From Thalassia testudinum (Eukaryota; Streptophyta; Magnoliopsida; Alismatales; Hydrocharitaceae): a DNA stretch of 64,000 nt. A model generated the notes under the pieces. The model saw only the letters and a program-made list of their open reading frames with translations, made no database searches and was not told the origin of the DNA. A program made the translations under genes and the position numbers. The DNA lies in assembly GCA_037157565.1 (NCBI GenBank), contig JAZHRO010000063.1:87882001-87946000 (forward strand), read 5' to 3'. This document shows positions 11,497 through 23,159 of this stretch, one piece after another (position 1 is the stretch's first letter; each line of letters opens with the position of its first letter).

Positions 11497-12936
11497 TGAT
11501 ATAGATACATCCATTTAGGTTAAAATACATACTTATGCATGCTCCTAGGAGTAGATTTGTAATCCATATCATAAATAATGCATAGCATGCATCATTCTGC
11601 ATTTAGAGTAGTCATGTATATTTTAGGTTAATTGCATTCCATTTGTGGTCAGGAGAGAAGTAGATTTATTTTGGAGCCTCGAATTGACGATTGGACCATA
11701 CGGATCTTATCAGGACGACGATCGAAGTCCAACGCCTCCGAAATCGCCTTGATCGGAGTCCCGTAACACCATATGTAGTCCGAGGAAGATCAACGGCCAA
11801 GGGACTAGGTGACGTAATTCAGAGCTTCAAACGTCAAATCCGACTGTACGGATGGATTCGGGTCGACGATCACAGCCTAACAACGTGAAAGTTGACTCAA
11901 TCCAACCTCTGTAGCAGCCCCTACAACGAAAAGAAGATAGACGACCCAGATCATGCCACGTGACGCAACCCAGGCCACCCATGCACATGCACGCACCACT
12001 GCACGTGCACAGTAGCGCAGGTGCGCACGCGCGTGCGAAGGCATGCACACGTAGCAGCGCAGCGGGCGCGCATGCTCACGCACGAATGCAGCGGTAGCAG
12101 CGTGCGCGCGGAGGAGCGCAACATCGCCAGCGCAGTAGTGGGTGGGATCGTGGGCTGTCTTCAGCAACGTTTGTGGTGGATCTTCAACAACATTTATGAC
12201 CATCATTAAATGTCCTATATATGAATTTGATTCTTTCCTCCACTATAAAAGGACCCCTACCCCTCCCATTTTTCTTCATCTCTTTCTTTCTTCCTCTCAC
12301 CACCTCCAAGGCTCTAGAGGGAGCTTGTCCCAAGCCCGGGATGCACCTCTAGAGTAGAAAATAAAAATTTGTTCCCGCCTCTCATCCCCCTTCATAGAAC
12401 ATCCCGTGGTCGTCTTCTCACCTCCCTTTGGGAAGAAGAACCTCACGGCAACACCATCCTGTCCTACCCTCCGTCTTTTGGCTTCGTCCTTGTTCGTCCC
12501 GCTCCTCACCACCTTACTCCAGGCAACGTCAGAGCGAGTCATCCTCCAAGCAATCGTCGAGAGGGATTTCTCTCACCTATCTCTATCTTTATTGCTTTCG
12601 TAGTCTAGATTTCCAACTTTCCTAGTTGTAATAAACATTTGTTTCGAAATATATGATTGTTTCTCTTTCACTCTCTCTTTCACATTTTACAAGTAGATTA
12701 GCTAGATAAAATTCCATCGACCTGATCCCTTACCGAATTAAAAATAACAAAAACAAATAGAAAGTGAAACGCGTATCTTTCAAAACCAAACGTTCGCCTC
12801 CTTATGTTCGACCCGGGACTAACATTTCGAGTTTTGGTTATAAATTTTTTCTGATCGACAGATTTTCTTGTGAATCGAACTATGACAACGAGTTTTCCAA
12901 ACTCGAACCCTTTACGTGACGAGTCCACCATCATCA
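11497..12936 (+). repeat. 5' LTR of element B
   Basis: It pairs with 17725-19120. Matching landmarks include the ATCCATTTAGGTTAAAAT start region, ATAGCATGCATC, CCACGTG/GCACGTGC-rich sequence, TTTCCTCCACTATAAAAGGA (a plausible TATA box at about 12243) and TTTCCAAACTCGAA near the end. The first dinucleotides differ through transitions (TGATAT here, TGATGT in the other copy). It contains GC-rich ORFs (11827-12206, 12297-12625) that are not genes. Confidence 0.8.
12240..12250 (+). promoter_or_regulatory. Probable TATA box of the element B LTR
   Basis: CTATAAAAGGAC follows CCTCC in the 5' LTR, and CACTATAAAAAGAC lies at the same place in the 3' LTR (about 18430). Conservation in both LTRs and the position before the CT-rich part fit the U3 promoter that would drive element transcription. 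Confidence 0.5.
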
Positions 12937-12939
12937 TTT

Positions 12940-12957
12940 TGGCGTCGTTGCTAGGGA
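12940..12957 (+). other. Primer binding site of element B (tRNA-Asp)
   Basis: TGGCGTCGTTGCTAGGGA starts three bases after the LTR end and matches the complement of a plant tRNA-Asp 3' end at about 15 of 18 positions, with all differences being transitions. Confidence 0.75.
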
Positions 12958-14200
12958 GGCAACACTCTTTGGTTTTTTTGTGTTTTCCCGCATTACTTAC
13001 ATATTTTTCTAACATATCTTTCTTCTTCGATTTATTGTCTTACAGGAACCTGGTCGAGGAGCCGAAGGCTGTAGATTGGAGTAAAGTGCGGATAGAGACA
13101 TTTATAAGTTTTCCCTCACCACCCCCACCCTAGATTTCATTTCACCACACTAATAACTCAAACCCAAATCAACTTAGGTGCTTTTTATAAACCCTACGAT
13201 ACATCTGGTTGTTTGTTTGCCACCTCCACCCATCTCATCCCCACATATATAAGAAAATAATAAAAAGAAAATACTCTTCTATTGTGGGGTTTTCTGAAAG
13301 AGACACATATTAACACCCACAACTCTCGACTTAAGGCGCACCACTTCATATCGATTCTACCACTTAACTGGAATCTGACCTGTGGATCCGATACACCCTA
13401 ACTCAACACACCAATAAGTGAGTAGAAATCTAAATAGGTCAAACATTTTTGTGTGACTTAACTAAGTGGTGCAATAGGCCAATTGATTAAACTGTTTGGG
13501 CCACACCACTTAAGATAAAAGTGATTCATCAATAGCTTGCCACTTATGGTTGATTTTTAGGACTAAACCAGGCACTCCACATTTTTTTCCTGATTTCTAA
13601 AGGAATACATCATCACCAGTGCTTGTAAAACCTGGAGTGTTCTACTAAATCTTGATTGAACCAACCTAAGGATTAAACCCTAAAAGCTACTAAACAAGGT
13701 TAAACCCTAAAAGACACATCATCAAATAACCTTGTTTGCAAGCCTTGGTTGTGCACGTACACATATTTGAATTGATCATTAAGGGCACAACCCATCTAAA
13801 GTGTCCATCACATTCCAATAACACAATCATCCTAAGCCTAATTAAAATTGAGTAGACGTTGACCTTAAGGATTGATTCGCTCTTTAGGGCTCAGATTGAG
13901 ATTTTCTTCGATTAATCTGCTTCTCCTTGTCCACCTGATGTCTAGCTAGGGGAGTAGTGTCAAACGACCGTAGTTGAGGGATACACTAGGAACCGGAGGC
14001 GCAAGCCAAAAGAAGAACCTTCTCCCCAACCCCTCCTTCTAACTGGTTGGATTGACCAGATAAAAGTACACCAAATCGGTTATAATCTCAAGATGGGTCC
14101 TAGGAGTCTGTAGGTCTTTAGGCTAACCCACCTAAGGATAGGGTTAATTGCTTGTATTGCAGGGCTTCTTTCTCTCTACTGATTTCCCTCCTATTCTACC
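12958..14200 (+). other. Leader of element B
   Basis: Non-coding sequence lies between the primer site and the first ORF region. It has splice-acceptor-like sites TTTATTGTCTTACAG (ending 13044) and TTGTATTGCAG (ending 14162), both conserved in element A. It also contains AT-rich and CACCC-rich sequence similar to the A leader. No gene is seen. Confidence 0.5.
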
Positions 14201-15886
14201 ATGTATCCTTCCACATCTTACACGCATTTTCCATCCTACCCTCCTACCAACACTTATCCCCAATATGATTACTATCCCGACTTGAATTATGACTACCCAT
14301 CCACTAGCTAGGATAACTTTGATTGGGGATATGAATCCGGACCTCAGTGTCTAAGGCCTAACCCTAGACAACAACACTATGATTACTATCCTTCCCAGAG
14401 CTATAATGATTATGATCTCCACCCCTTGATGATCAACCTAACCCGATCTACAATCAAGAAGGATATGTTGACTATAACACTTACCCTTCCCAGTATTCCA
14501 TTGAATATAGGCCACCACCATTCTTTGAACAACCTGAAATGACCTACTATCAAGGAGGAACCCGAGAACCACAATATCTTGACTCCCCTAAATTTAACCC
14601 AAACCTGAACTAAACCATTCAGTTCAGGTGAACCAGGTCCAAGACAAGGTGTTGGCTAACTTGAGAAATACCATCCAATCTTTATAAGCTCAGCCAATAC
14701 CATGCACTGAAGCATTGGAGCCTATGATCAAAATGATTGATGAACTTAGTAGTTCTCTATTGGATTTGCTCCAAAATGCTATGGACAGGGGCCTGGGTGA
14801 GTTTTTACATGGGAAATTGTCGAGGTTGAGAATGAAATTTGTGGTTACCATAGTCCAATAATGGGATGATTCTGAAGATGAACCCCCTTCAGGAGAGCCA
14901 ATGTCTGAACCTGCTCAGGCACTTGTCGAGGGGGATACATATGCTGAGATCAGGGATGACCAGGTTGGGCTAAAGCAACCCATTGAGGATGAACCGAGTT
15001 TCTCACCCGAGATCCTAGAGCCAGGGAATGACGAAAAATGTCTCCATGGACCATGAAATGACATGATTTTGAGACATAATTGAGGATCATAAATTCTTTG
15101 ATTTTGAGAGTGAGGAATCTCTTAGTGAAGTCTCACTAGAGCTTAAAGAGAAGACTTTAGTGAGGACTCGAGGAGCAAGATGAATCATTTGATAGCCCGA
15201 TTATTGAAGATTATGATCATGCTGGGGCTAACTTAGATGATTCGAATCCTGATGATTCAATTAGTAGCACCATTACTCAACAACACCTCGAAGAGCTGAA
15301 TTATGATATTTTTGAGATCACCAGACCCAAGTCAATCCTGATTCAGCCATAATTGTTGAACTTGGGTATTTTAGATGGAGTGTGTAATGATCTGGAAGTC
15401 CTAGAAACCTTGATTCTGGAGGATAAGAAGTTGGAAATAAAGATCTGGGAAGCTACTTCTAAGGGAACTACGATTTTGGATCTAAGGGTACCTATTGACC
15501 TGAAACCACCTACTTTCTAGCAAGATCCTTATGATATCTTTCACGTGCAACCCAAGCTCAGAATCATTGATTATCTTTTTGAGTTGAAAACTAAAAGGAC
15601 ATCTGAACCTAGTGAACCAAATCTACCTTTTGTCTGACACTTTATTCTTGAGTTGCACATCACCAAACTACAGGCCGGGCCCCATAAATATAATAATCTT
15701 CGGTTCTGGGTGATTTTCATCCAGAAGCTTAGAAGCACTCAACCCTGGGGCATGGGTCTATACCACAACTTGGTCCAGGTTTGTGGACATTTTCTGCTAG
15801 TGATTCTGAGGATTAATCTTTTGATTTTGATTCTGACCCGCACCTGTGAATTCTCCATTTCTTCCTTGTATGTATTTTATGCCTAG
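14201..15886 (+). pseudogene. Decayed coding region of element B, Pro/Tyr-rich then acidic
   Basis: From the ATG at 14201 the frame reads MYPSTSYTHFPSYPPTNTYP and continues in shifting frames with YYPSQSYNDYDLHP and EYRPPPFFEQPEMTYYQGG. Acidic linker-like peptides follow (PPSGEPMSEPAQALVEGD, DEPSFSPEILEPGNDEK, LDDSNPDDSISSTITQQH). The last readable part (15653-15886) is HITKLQAGPHKYNNLRFWV. Stops are frequent. There is no zinc knuckle and no catalytic motif of protease or RT. The composition resembles the region around the gag C-terminus of Athila elements, but I cannot assign a function. Confidence 0.5.
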
Positions 15887-16082
15887 CTAAAGGCATTAAA
15901 CTTAACGCGTGTGTATACTCTCTTCTCTCTGCGGAGCTGACCGGGTTGTCATGAAATTCAGGTGATATTTTGTTTACTCCACCATTTTCATGTCTTTATT
16001 TTTACAATGAGGACATTGCATCATTTAGGCATGGAAGGTGGATAATTAATTCCTAAAATCATTTTGTTAACTCTGTAGAATT

Positions 16083-16100
16083 TATTTTAGTTTCTTAACA
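16083..16100. repeat. Target site duplication, left copy (RTE LINE)
   Basis: TATTTTAGTTTCTTAACA is repeated without a mismatch at 16546-16563 and brackets the LINE fragment. Confidence 0.85.
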
Positions 16101-16545
16101 ATAACCAAGCCTTTTCCCACACTAAGTGGGGTCGGCTATATCGATTCTTTGCCTCCACACAGATCAATTTTCAGTCATTTCAGGACTTAAATTAAAGTAA
16201 TTGATGTCATATTTAATAGTTTCGTTCAAACACTTGTTTGGTCATCCTCGCCCCCTCTTAACGGGTTCAGCCTCCAACTTCTCGCATCTCCTAACTGAAG
16301 CATCTAGTGGCCTTCTTTGTAAATGTCCAAACCACCTTAGACGTGCCTCTCTCATTTTATCCTCTATCAATGACACCCTAACATTTTTTCTAATAATCTC
16401 ATTTGAACTAAAATCCTTTCTTGTATGACCACACATCCATCTTAACATTTTCATTTCTACCACAGACATCTTCTGTATATGCCTAGAGCTTGTAGTATAG
16501 CATTCAAAACCCTACAACATGGTTGATCTTACCGTAGCTCGATAG
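16101..16545 (-). mobile_element. 5'-truncated RTE-type LINE inserted in element B
   Basis: On the - strand 16469-16242 encodes the end of the reverse-transcriptase ORF: EMKMLRWMCGHTRKD, then SLIEDKMREARLRWFGHL and RRPLDASVRRCE, a signature of plant RTE-class LINEs. The 3' end carries the family's short UTR with GTCGGC and CACTTAGTGTGGGAAAAGGC. Perfect 18-bp duplications flank it, as expected for target-primed reverse transcription. Only about 445 bp of a roughly 3-kb element is present, so it was dead on arrival. Confidence 0.85.
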
Positions 16546-16563
16546 TATTTTAGTTTCTTAACA
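16546..16563. repeat. Target site duplication, right copy (RTE LINE)
   Basis: Identical to 16083-16100. An A-rich run that follows (from 16563) belongs to element B. Confidence 0.85.
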
Positions 16564-17703
16564 AAAAAAAAAACCAAAAAGATAAAAAAAAAGAATTAGG
16601 AGAAAACTTAGGCATTAGGTGTTATTAACTTTAGGAAATAATATGAGAGAACCTAAACACTTAGACTCTTTAAGTCTTCAGGCTTAATTAGCCCAGGTAT
16701 TCACTCGAATGTGGACTTAGTCTCGAGTCTTCGCTAAGTAATTCTATTTTTAATTGGTCAATAAATTACGATGATAAGTATATGACTAATCAACTTGCCC
16801 TCTAATTTGAGGGGACTTTAAGCCTAAGCATCTATATACTGTTTACACTGACTCACTTTTCAACGGTTTCTTCGGAAATTGGGTAGCTAATGAACTAACT
16901 AGGATGGTATGGCTAGCAAGTTGTCGTGGATAATAGCTCATTAGCCGATTGTCCAGAACCCAGCCACAAGACCATTTTCTTCGTACTACCTTTAAGTAAA
17001 TCTTAGATTGTGGAAGCCACCTACTTAGAAAAAAATAGAAAAATAAATAAAAAAGGAGAAAATAAAAAAATAAACAATTAAAACCACACTTAACTGCACA
17101 AGTATGGCTGACAAGTTGCCATAGGTAATAGCCCATTGGCCGATTGTCCAGAGCCCAACTCATAAAAATGCACAATAATTCTCAAAACACTTAGGGAAGA
17201 ACTGGGGAAATAGAATAAACCACGCAGATATACACTGGGTTCGCCCTTATATTGACCTCATAAATAAAAGTAGGGAGAAAATTACCATTCGAAAAAATAA
17301 ACCTCTAGGCAAGGTCACCTAAGGTCATAGAAACCCGAAGTTCATTTTAACGGCCGCCTAGTGAATCTTTCACTCTTTTCACTAGATGCTTAATACTTAA
17401 AATCCTTTTCAAGTCTTGGACGAGTCAGGTAGCTATAAAAAGTTATCTCGAAACTCTCAAACTCCCAAAGTTCAAAAAATTAGAAAAGAAGAAAAACAAA
17501 AAACATATGTTTATCTTCCATTTTCAAATAAGACGAGGACTTGGGCGGTCTGTATTCTGGCAGACACCCAGGTACTGTTGAGATTTCATAGTTTAGGACC
17601 TTAGTTGAAATTTTCAATTGTTAATAAACGACTTAGGCCTAAGCAATCGTGTTCCAATTCTGTTTTTATACATAGCATGTAGTTTAATTTTAATAGGGAC
17701 TAG
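16564..17703 (+). other. 3' non-coding region of element B
   Basis: AT-rich sequence with A-rich runs. It contains two copies of a phrase like GGCTAGCAAGTTGTCGTGGATAATAGC and GGCTGACAAGTTGCCATAGG, at about 16911-16960 and 17105-17160, in direct orientation, each followed by CATTRGCCGATTGTCCAG. No credible ORF was found. Confidence 0.5.
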
Positions 17704-17724
17704 CAAAAGATAGGCATGAGGATA
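17704..17724 (+). other. Polypurine tract of element B
   Basis: AAAAGATAGGCATGAGGATA lies immediately before the 3' LTR start TGATG, as in the other Athila copies of the window. Confidence 0.65.
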
Positions 17725-19120
17725 TGATGTCGACACATCCATTTAGGTTAAAATGCCTATTTATGCATATTCCTACGCTTAAATTTGCATTTCATATTAT
17801 AAATATTACATAGCATGCATCTTTCTATATTTAGAGCAGTTGTGTATATTTTAGGTTAATTGTGTCCTTTTTGTGGTCAGGAGAGGAGATTTATTTCGGA
17901 GCCTCGGATTAACAATCCGATCGTACAGATCTGATCAGGATGATCGAAGTCTAACACCTCCAGAATCGCCTTGATCAGAGTCCCATAACACCACATGCAG
18001 TCCGAGGAAGATCAACGGCCAAGGGACTACGTGTCATAATTCAGAGCTTCAAACGACAAATCCGACCACGTGGATGGATACGGGTCGACGATCACAGCCT
18101 AATGGCACGAAAATCGACTCAATCCAACCTCTGTAGTAGCCAATACAATGAAAAGAAGACTGATGATCCAGATCACGCCACGTGGCGTAACCTAGGCCGC
18201 CCATGCGCACGCACATGCCACCAAACACGCACAGCAGTGTTGGCGCGAGCACGCGTGCGAAGGAATGGACACGCAGCAACGGAGGGTTGTGCATGGTCGT
18301 GCGTGGAGGCACACGCCAGTGCAGCAGTGGGTGGGCACGTGGGCTGTCTTCGGTGACATTTGTGACATATCTTCAGCGACGTTTATGACCGTCACTAAAT
18401 TTCCTACATACGAATTTGATTCTTTCCTCCACTATAAAAAGACCCCTACTCCCATTTTTCTTTATCTCTTCCTTTCTTCCTCTCACCACCTCCAAGGCTC
18501 TAGAGAGAGCTTGTCCCATGCTCGGGATGCTCCCTTAGAGTAGAAAATAAATATTTGTTCCCCCTTCATGGAGTATCCCGTGGCTGTCTTCTCACTCCCT
18601 TCGAGGAGAAGATCCTTGCCGAAACGTCGTCCTACCCCCCCTCCGTCTTCAAGTTTCACCTCGTTCATCCCACTCCTCACCATCTTCCTCCAGGCGACGT
18701 CAGAGCAAGTCATCCTCCAAGCGACCATCGAGGAAAATTTCTCTCACTTATCTCTATCTATATTACTTTTGTAGTATAGATTTCCTGCTTTCCTAGTTGT
18801 AACAAACATTTGTTTCGAAATATGACTATTTCTCTTTCTCTCTCATATTTTGTAAGTAGATTAGCTAGATAAAACTTCATCGACCTGATCTCTTGCCCAA
18901 TTAAAAATAACAAAAAAATTAGAAAAGACAAAAATGACAAAAACAAATAAAATGCGAAATGCGTATCTTTCAAAACCAAACATTCGCCTCCTCGTGTTTG
19001 AGACTCACATTTCGAGTTTCAATTATAAATTTTATCTAATTGATGGATTTCTCGCGAATCAAACTACAATGACGAGCTTTCCAAACTCGAATCCTTTACG
19101 CAACGAATCCGCCGTCATCA
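17725..19120 (+). repeat. 3' LTR of element B
   Basis: It starts TGATGTCGACACATCC and ends GCCGTCATCA, keeping the inverted ends TGATG/CATCA. It matches the 5' LTR along its length with many transitions and small gaps, which indicates an old insertion. Confidence 0.8.
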
Positions 19121-19938
19121 ATGTAGTAATACCATCCTATGAATTTTAGGAGTTTGTGAATTCAATCAATCAAGGCTGCAAAGAATAACGACCTGTACAG
19201 AAAAGTATGGCAAGCAAATGTATATATGCTCCAATCAAACATTTCTAAACATAATGTTGTTGCTTAAAAGGTAAAGAAAGATTGGGACATGTTTTTACCC
19301 TTTCTCTTTGCTGATGCAAGTTGTAAATGATTATGAGGAGAATTGTGCATGATTCTGCTGATGACAACTACAAATTCTTATTCATGCTAGTAAGAGATTT
19401 GTGCATGTTTTGGAAGTTTCAATGAAGTTTGAACCCCTCTCCTAATAGATTGTATTTTATGATTGTTTCCTATTTTGTGGGGAGAAGGATTCAAAATGAA
19501 GAGTTGGAAGCTTGTCAGCAAAGAAGTTGCCATTTGTGGGAAAATCTCCTATTAACAAGCCAACATAACAATTCATGGTCCAATATTGTATACGACCCTC
19601 AATTAAGATCAATCATGTTAAGACAACATGAAAATGTAAGTAATACATGCTGTTGTCAAGTAATACCAATCTCATTCTTCAATTCAAGCAAAATAAAATA
19701 CACATGAGAATACATCATCGACGGTTGATGAGGTTGTGTTAAAATAGAAAGGAGGCCATCTTTAACCTAATGTTGATGCAAGTACTAGGATTAGCTATAG
19801 TGTGGAGCTGTTAGGTATTGTATGCTTCACTTTTAGTAAGTAGTAAAAGATCTTTTCTTCCCTATAGCAGTGTTTACGTAACCAATGATCTACAATGCTA
19901 CTGGAGTAATGTATGGAACATCACTTATGATGAATATG
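19121..19938. other. Host or older DNA between elements B and D
   Basis: AT-rich sequence. The ORF at 19429-19707 shows no recognisable domain. This segment was contiguous with 31818 onward before element D inserted. Confidence 0.45.
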
Positions 19939-21496
19939 TGTTCATGGCGTAGATCACGTAGAAAATTAGCACATTTTAATATAGCGCGAAATACGTCTCG
20001 AGCAAATAAATTAACGGAACTTGGTGAGTCCCAGTCGATCACAGGAAGGCAGAAAGCACTTTTGATTTCATACATTTATTCTCAATATGATTACTAAATA
20101 ATAGAAACAATCACAATATCCACAACACAAAGAGATTGTATTTGATATATGCAATAAACTAAAAACATGAATATAAACTACTTATTGTAATAGAATGAGG
20201 GCACCACGAGTGGTTCGTGGTGGCCTTTTGGAGAGGTTGGGAAGAGCAGCAACGATCCGTCGAGTGGCCCAACGGATGCTTCAAATGGAGATGCAGAGAT
20301 GGACGGGAAGAAGAAGAAGAGAGAGAAGGAATAGGAGGAAGAAGAAAAAATTCTAAAGAATGCCTTTCAAAGGGGGCCCTTAGGCCTCTTTTTATAGCTT
20401 TAGTATAGGGCATTTAGGGCATTTTGGGGCTTCAGATTAATCAGATCCATTGATCAAGAGATCAGTAACCCTGATTAAGCCTTCCAAATCCTTCCTTTAT
20501 CCTCAATTTGCTCTGATGCTACCACATGGCAGCCTGTACACCCTTAAATCAAGATTTAACGGTTCCTGCTCGCCCGCACGCCCGCTACCCACTGCTCGGC
20601 GCTCAAACGTGCCTTAAGTCCTAATGCTCCTCAGATCGGACGAGTTAAAAAGCCTACGCAGCGCCCGCTGAATCCTTAAGATGCTCGTCATCGCACGTGC
20701 CTGCATCCGACGCTTCTACGTCGACCACGTGTTCGCTACTGATCCGCCCGATGAAGATCTGGCGATTGAATTTCATCTACAGGCACCCATCTCTTAATTG
20801 CGCTTCTATCCCTCGTCGGTTGCTGGCTGTTAGGCGCACTCTCTGCTACGCTACATGCGTGGATTGTCGCGCTTTCCATTTCTTGTGCGGCTGCCCTCGG
20901 CCGTTGGATGGGAATCCAACGATCGAGATCTCTCCTATGCGAAATGAGGCAGCTGGAGGCGGGCGACATGGCCGCTCATGGTCGTTGGATGGGAATCTAA
21001 CGATCAACGATTCTCCTTTCCAAATTGGGGCACGGTGAGGGGCGGCTACAATAGCGCCATGTGGCACCATTGTGGTCGTCCTTGTATCTGATGATGTAGG
21101 CCTCTAATTGAGTTGATTTCTGCACCGTTGGACTGCGAACATCGATCCGGATCCATCCGTGCAATTGGATTTGTCATCTGAGGTTTGGATATTCTTCAAT
21201 TTGCCCCTTGACTCCTGCTTCTTCTGCGAACTCCCTAGGGTGCTATGGGATTGATGTGCTCTTGGAAGTGTTGGACTTCTGTCGTCATTCCAAATAGATC
21301 CATAATGTTGGATCGGTCATCTGCAGCCCTGGATTAGCTGCAATTATTAATACCTCTCAAATAGCGCATTATTATGTATGAAACATATAAATCATCTAAG
21401 ATGCAAAGTACGATGTGTATGCTTGCAGAGTGCCGATGTTAAGCTAGATTCTACCTTAATTCAGGCAAATTAGGACTTATGAGTACTGTGCAATCA
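19939..21496 (-). repeat. 3' LTR of element D
   Basis: It matches 30181-31812. Shared landmarks are TAGATCACGTAGAAAAT with CGAAATACGTCTCGAGCAAA near the left end, TTTTTATAGCTTTAGT, the paired GTTGGATGGGAATCCAACG (about 20892), and TTCTACCTTAATTCAGGC near the right end. Read on the - strand it starts TGATTG. ORFs such as 20159-20413 and 20697-21070 are LTR sequence. The GGGAATCCAAC block forms inverted GTTGGAT/ATCCAAC pairs repeated several times. Confidence 0.85.
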
Positions 21497-21512
21497 TGCC
21501 CCCATGCCTAAA
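21497..21512 (-). other. Polypurine tract of element D
   Basis: On the - strand TTTAGGCATGGGGGCA directly precedes the LTR start TGATTG, matching the tracts of F, B and E. Confidence 0.75.
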
Positions 21513-23156
21513 TCTTGCTAGTCCCTAGCAAGTGCAAAACTAAATGCATTTATCAAGAATTTAACTAAAGTTTATTTCTTTTTGTTTCATCCAAAAATTC
21601 ATAATCCAGATAACCATGAATATGTAATATTGTAACTTCTGCAATGGATCCAAACGAAGAGCTGATATACATTTAAAGCTTGTACTTGATCCCTAATAAA
21701 ATTCTGTTGGGATAGGCAAACCTCTTCTCTCAGGGATATGAACTATTCTCATAATTTAACCCTGGCTTTTGGCTTAGATAGAAGATGTCTAAGTTAACTG
21801 GATTTGTATTTGGTAGCTCACTCTTTTCTGGCGCTACACAGACACTAGTATTTCAGAATCTAGATTATTAGATTATTGAATAACTTAACTTGAAGAAGGG
21901 TTGGAAAACTGTGCTCTTTTAAATCTTTTGTACCTTTTCTTTTCTCTCTCTCTCTTTCTTTCTCTTTTTCTTATTTTTTTTCCTTCCTGAACTCACAACT
22001 TACCAAATTTGTAACTGTATTTGGTGGTCTTACATGGCATTATACTTTAATTAGGTTCTAATAACCCTACGACTAAGTCAGACTCAGCCTGTATTCAGGA
22101 GGTCAAAAATACAGAAAAATAGGTTAAGGCTGTATTTGGTAGTTTGTGGGAATGGTAGGTGTTTTCGCCTCAAAACATTTTGATTTACATAACTTATACC
22201 TCTTTTGTATGCTTTTTTTCTTCTTCTGTCGTTTTTTTTGTCAATATATATATCTACTGGCACAATGCCGTTACCAACATAACATAATGCAACAATTTAA
22301 CATGACATACATACTTTTATTTATGAGGCATTATTTGAGATTTTTGGGGATGACCAAGAGGATCTCGGGTGACTTATTTGGTGGAAGTATCTATTCTCGG
22401 CACCGGGTAGGGAATGGATAGGAAGACGTATTTCTGACCTTAACATCAGTACCCTCTTTCAACTAAGGATTTCGTAGAGGACAGTCATGACCATCTACCT
22501 CAATCCTACTTTTATTAGAACCCGCTCTCTGTGTTTTTGCTTTATTTGGTGGCTCTCGTATGGAATTTCTCACAAAATTAGTATGCAAGAATTAAGAGCG
22601 AAAACTATGCCCATCTTTGAGTGTCATTATTTAACTTTTTTCAAAGTTAAAGATTCCTTATACTAACCTTAGAGTACCAATAGATCTCTACTCTCATCTC
22701 ACGTATGCTTTGGTGGATATACTAGAAGATGGTTCACCTGACTCCCTGATTGCTATCCGAGGGTTCAGGAGAAAAAGCAATGCTTCTTCTCGACAAGCTA
22801 GAGATGTCTATCAATTTTCACAGTTGATCCATTGTAAATTCTACATGTAGATGTGAGGTTATACTGGATTCTAAGCTTAGGAATCTACTAAAGAATAAAT
22901 CTTTAATCAAACTTCTTGAAAAACAATCTAATCCCTCACTTATTGGCAGAAAATTTTCAGTTTTTTATGGACTACCCCCCCCAATGCCTAAGTGTTTGCA
23001 TGTCCTCATGCATGAATAAAAGAAATAAGGCAGGGTGTATGTCGATAGAAATCACCTGAAACTACTTCTGAGTTGTCGTTCAGCTCATGCCATCACTGCA
23101 ATGCCATACACAATATGCAAAATAATATGAGAAACAATATGCGAAAATGAAATGTG
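21513..23156 (-). other. 3' non-coding region of element D
   Basis: It contains no credible ORF. On the - strand the block ATGAGGACATGCAAACACTT followed by AGGCATT and a run of eight G (22975-22982) lies about 170 bases after the end of pol. It is the counterpart of the ATGAGGACATTGC plus TTAGGCATGG blocks in B and F. An Athila env-like ORF would normally lie here, and I could not read one. Confidence 0.55.
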
Positions 23157-23159
23157 CTA

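Larger units (their letters stand above)
11497..19120 (+). mobile_element. Element B: pol-less Athila-type LTR retrotransposon
   Basis: Two LTRs (11497-12936 and 17725-19120) with TGATG...CATCA-type ends flank 4.8 kb. It has a tRNA-Asp-like primer site and a polypurine tract. The internal region has a leader, a decayed Pro/Tyr-rich and acidic ORF region, and the ATGAGGACATTGC plus TTAGGCATGG block near 16010. No protease, RT, RNase H or integrase can be read on either strand. It is best described as a non-autonomous (LARD-like) derivative that would have needed enzymes from another Athila element. The flanks ACATA (11492-11496) and ATGTA (19121-19125) could be one decayed 5-bp duplication. 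Confidence 0.8.

Noticed and set aside
11827..12625. ORFs around 11.8-12.6 kb and their counterparts at 18.0-18.8 kb
   Set aside because: Both sets fall in the B LTRs; frames differ between the two LTR copies and contain the TATA and CT-rich regions.
16843..17175. 110-codon - strand ORF in the B 3' region
   Set aside because: It spans two direct copies of a non-coding phrase and an A-rich run, giving a Phe/Leu-rich artefact.
21513..23156. An env-like ORF in element D, as in some Athila elements
   Set aside because: No open frame or transmembrane pattern was readable. The ORF at 22146-22421 on + is on the wrong strand.
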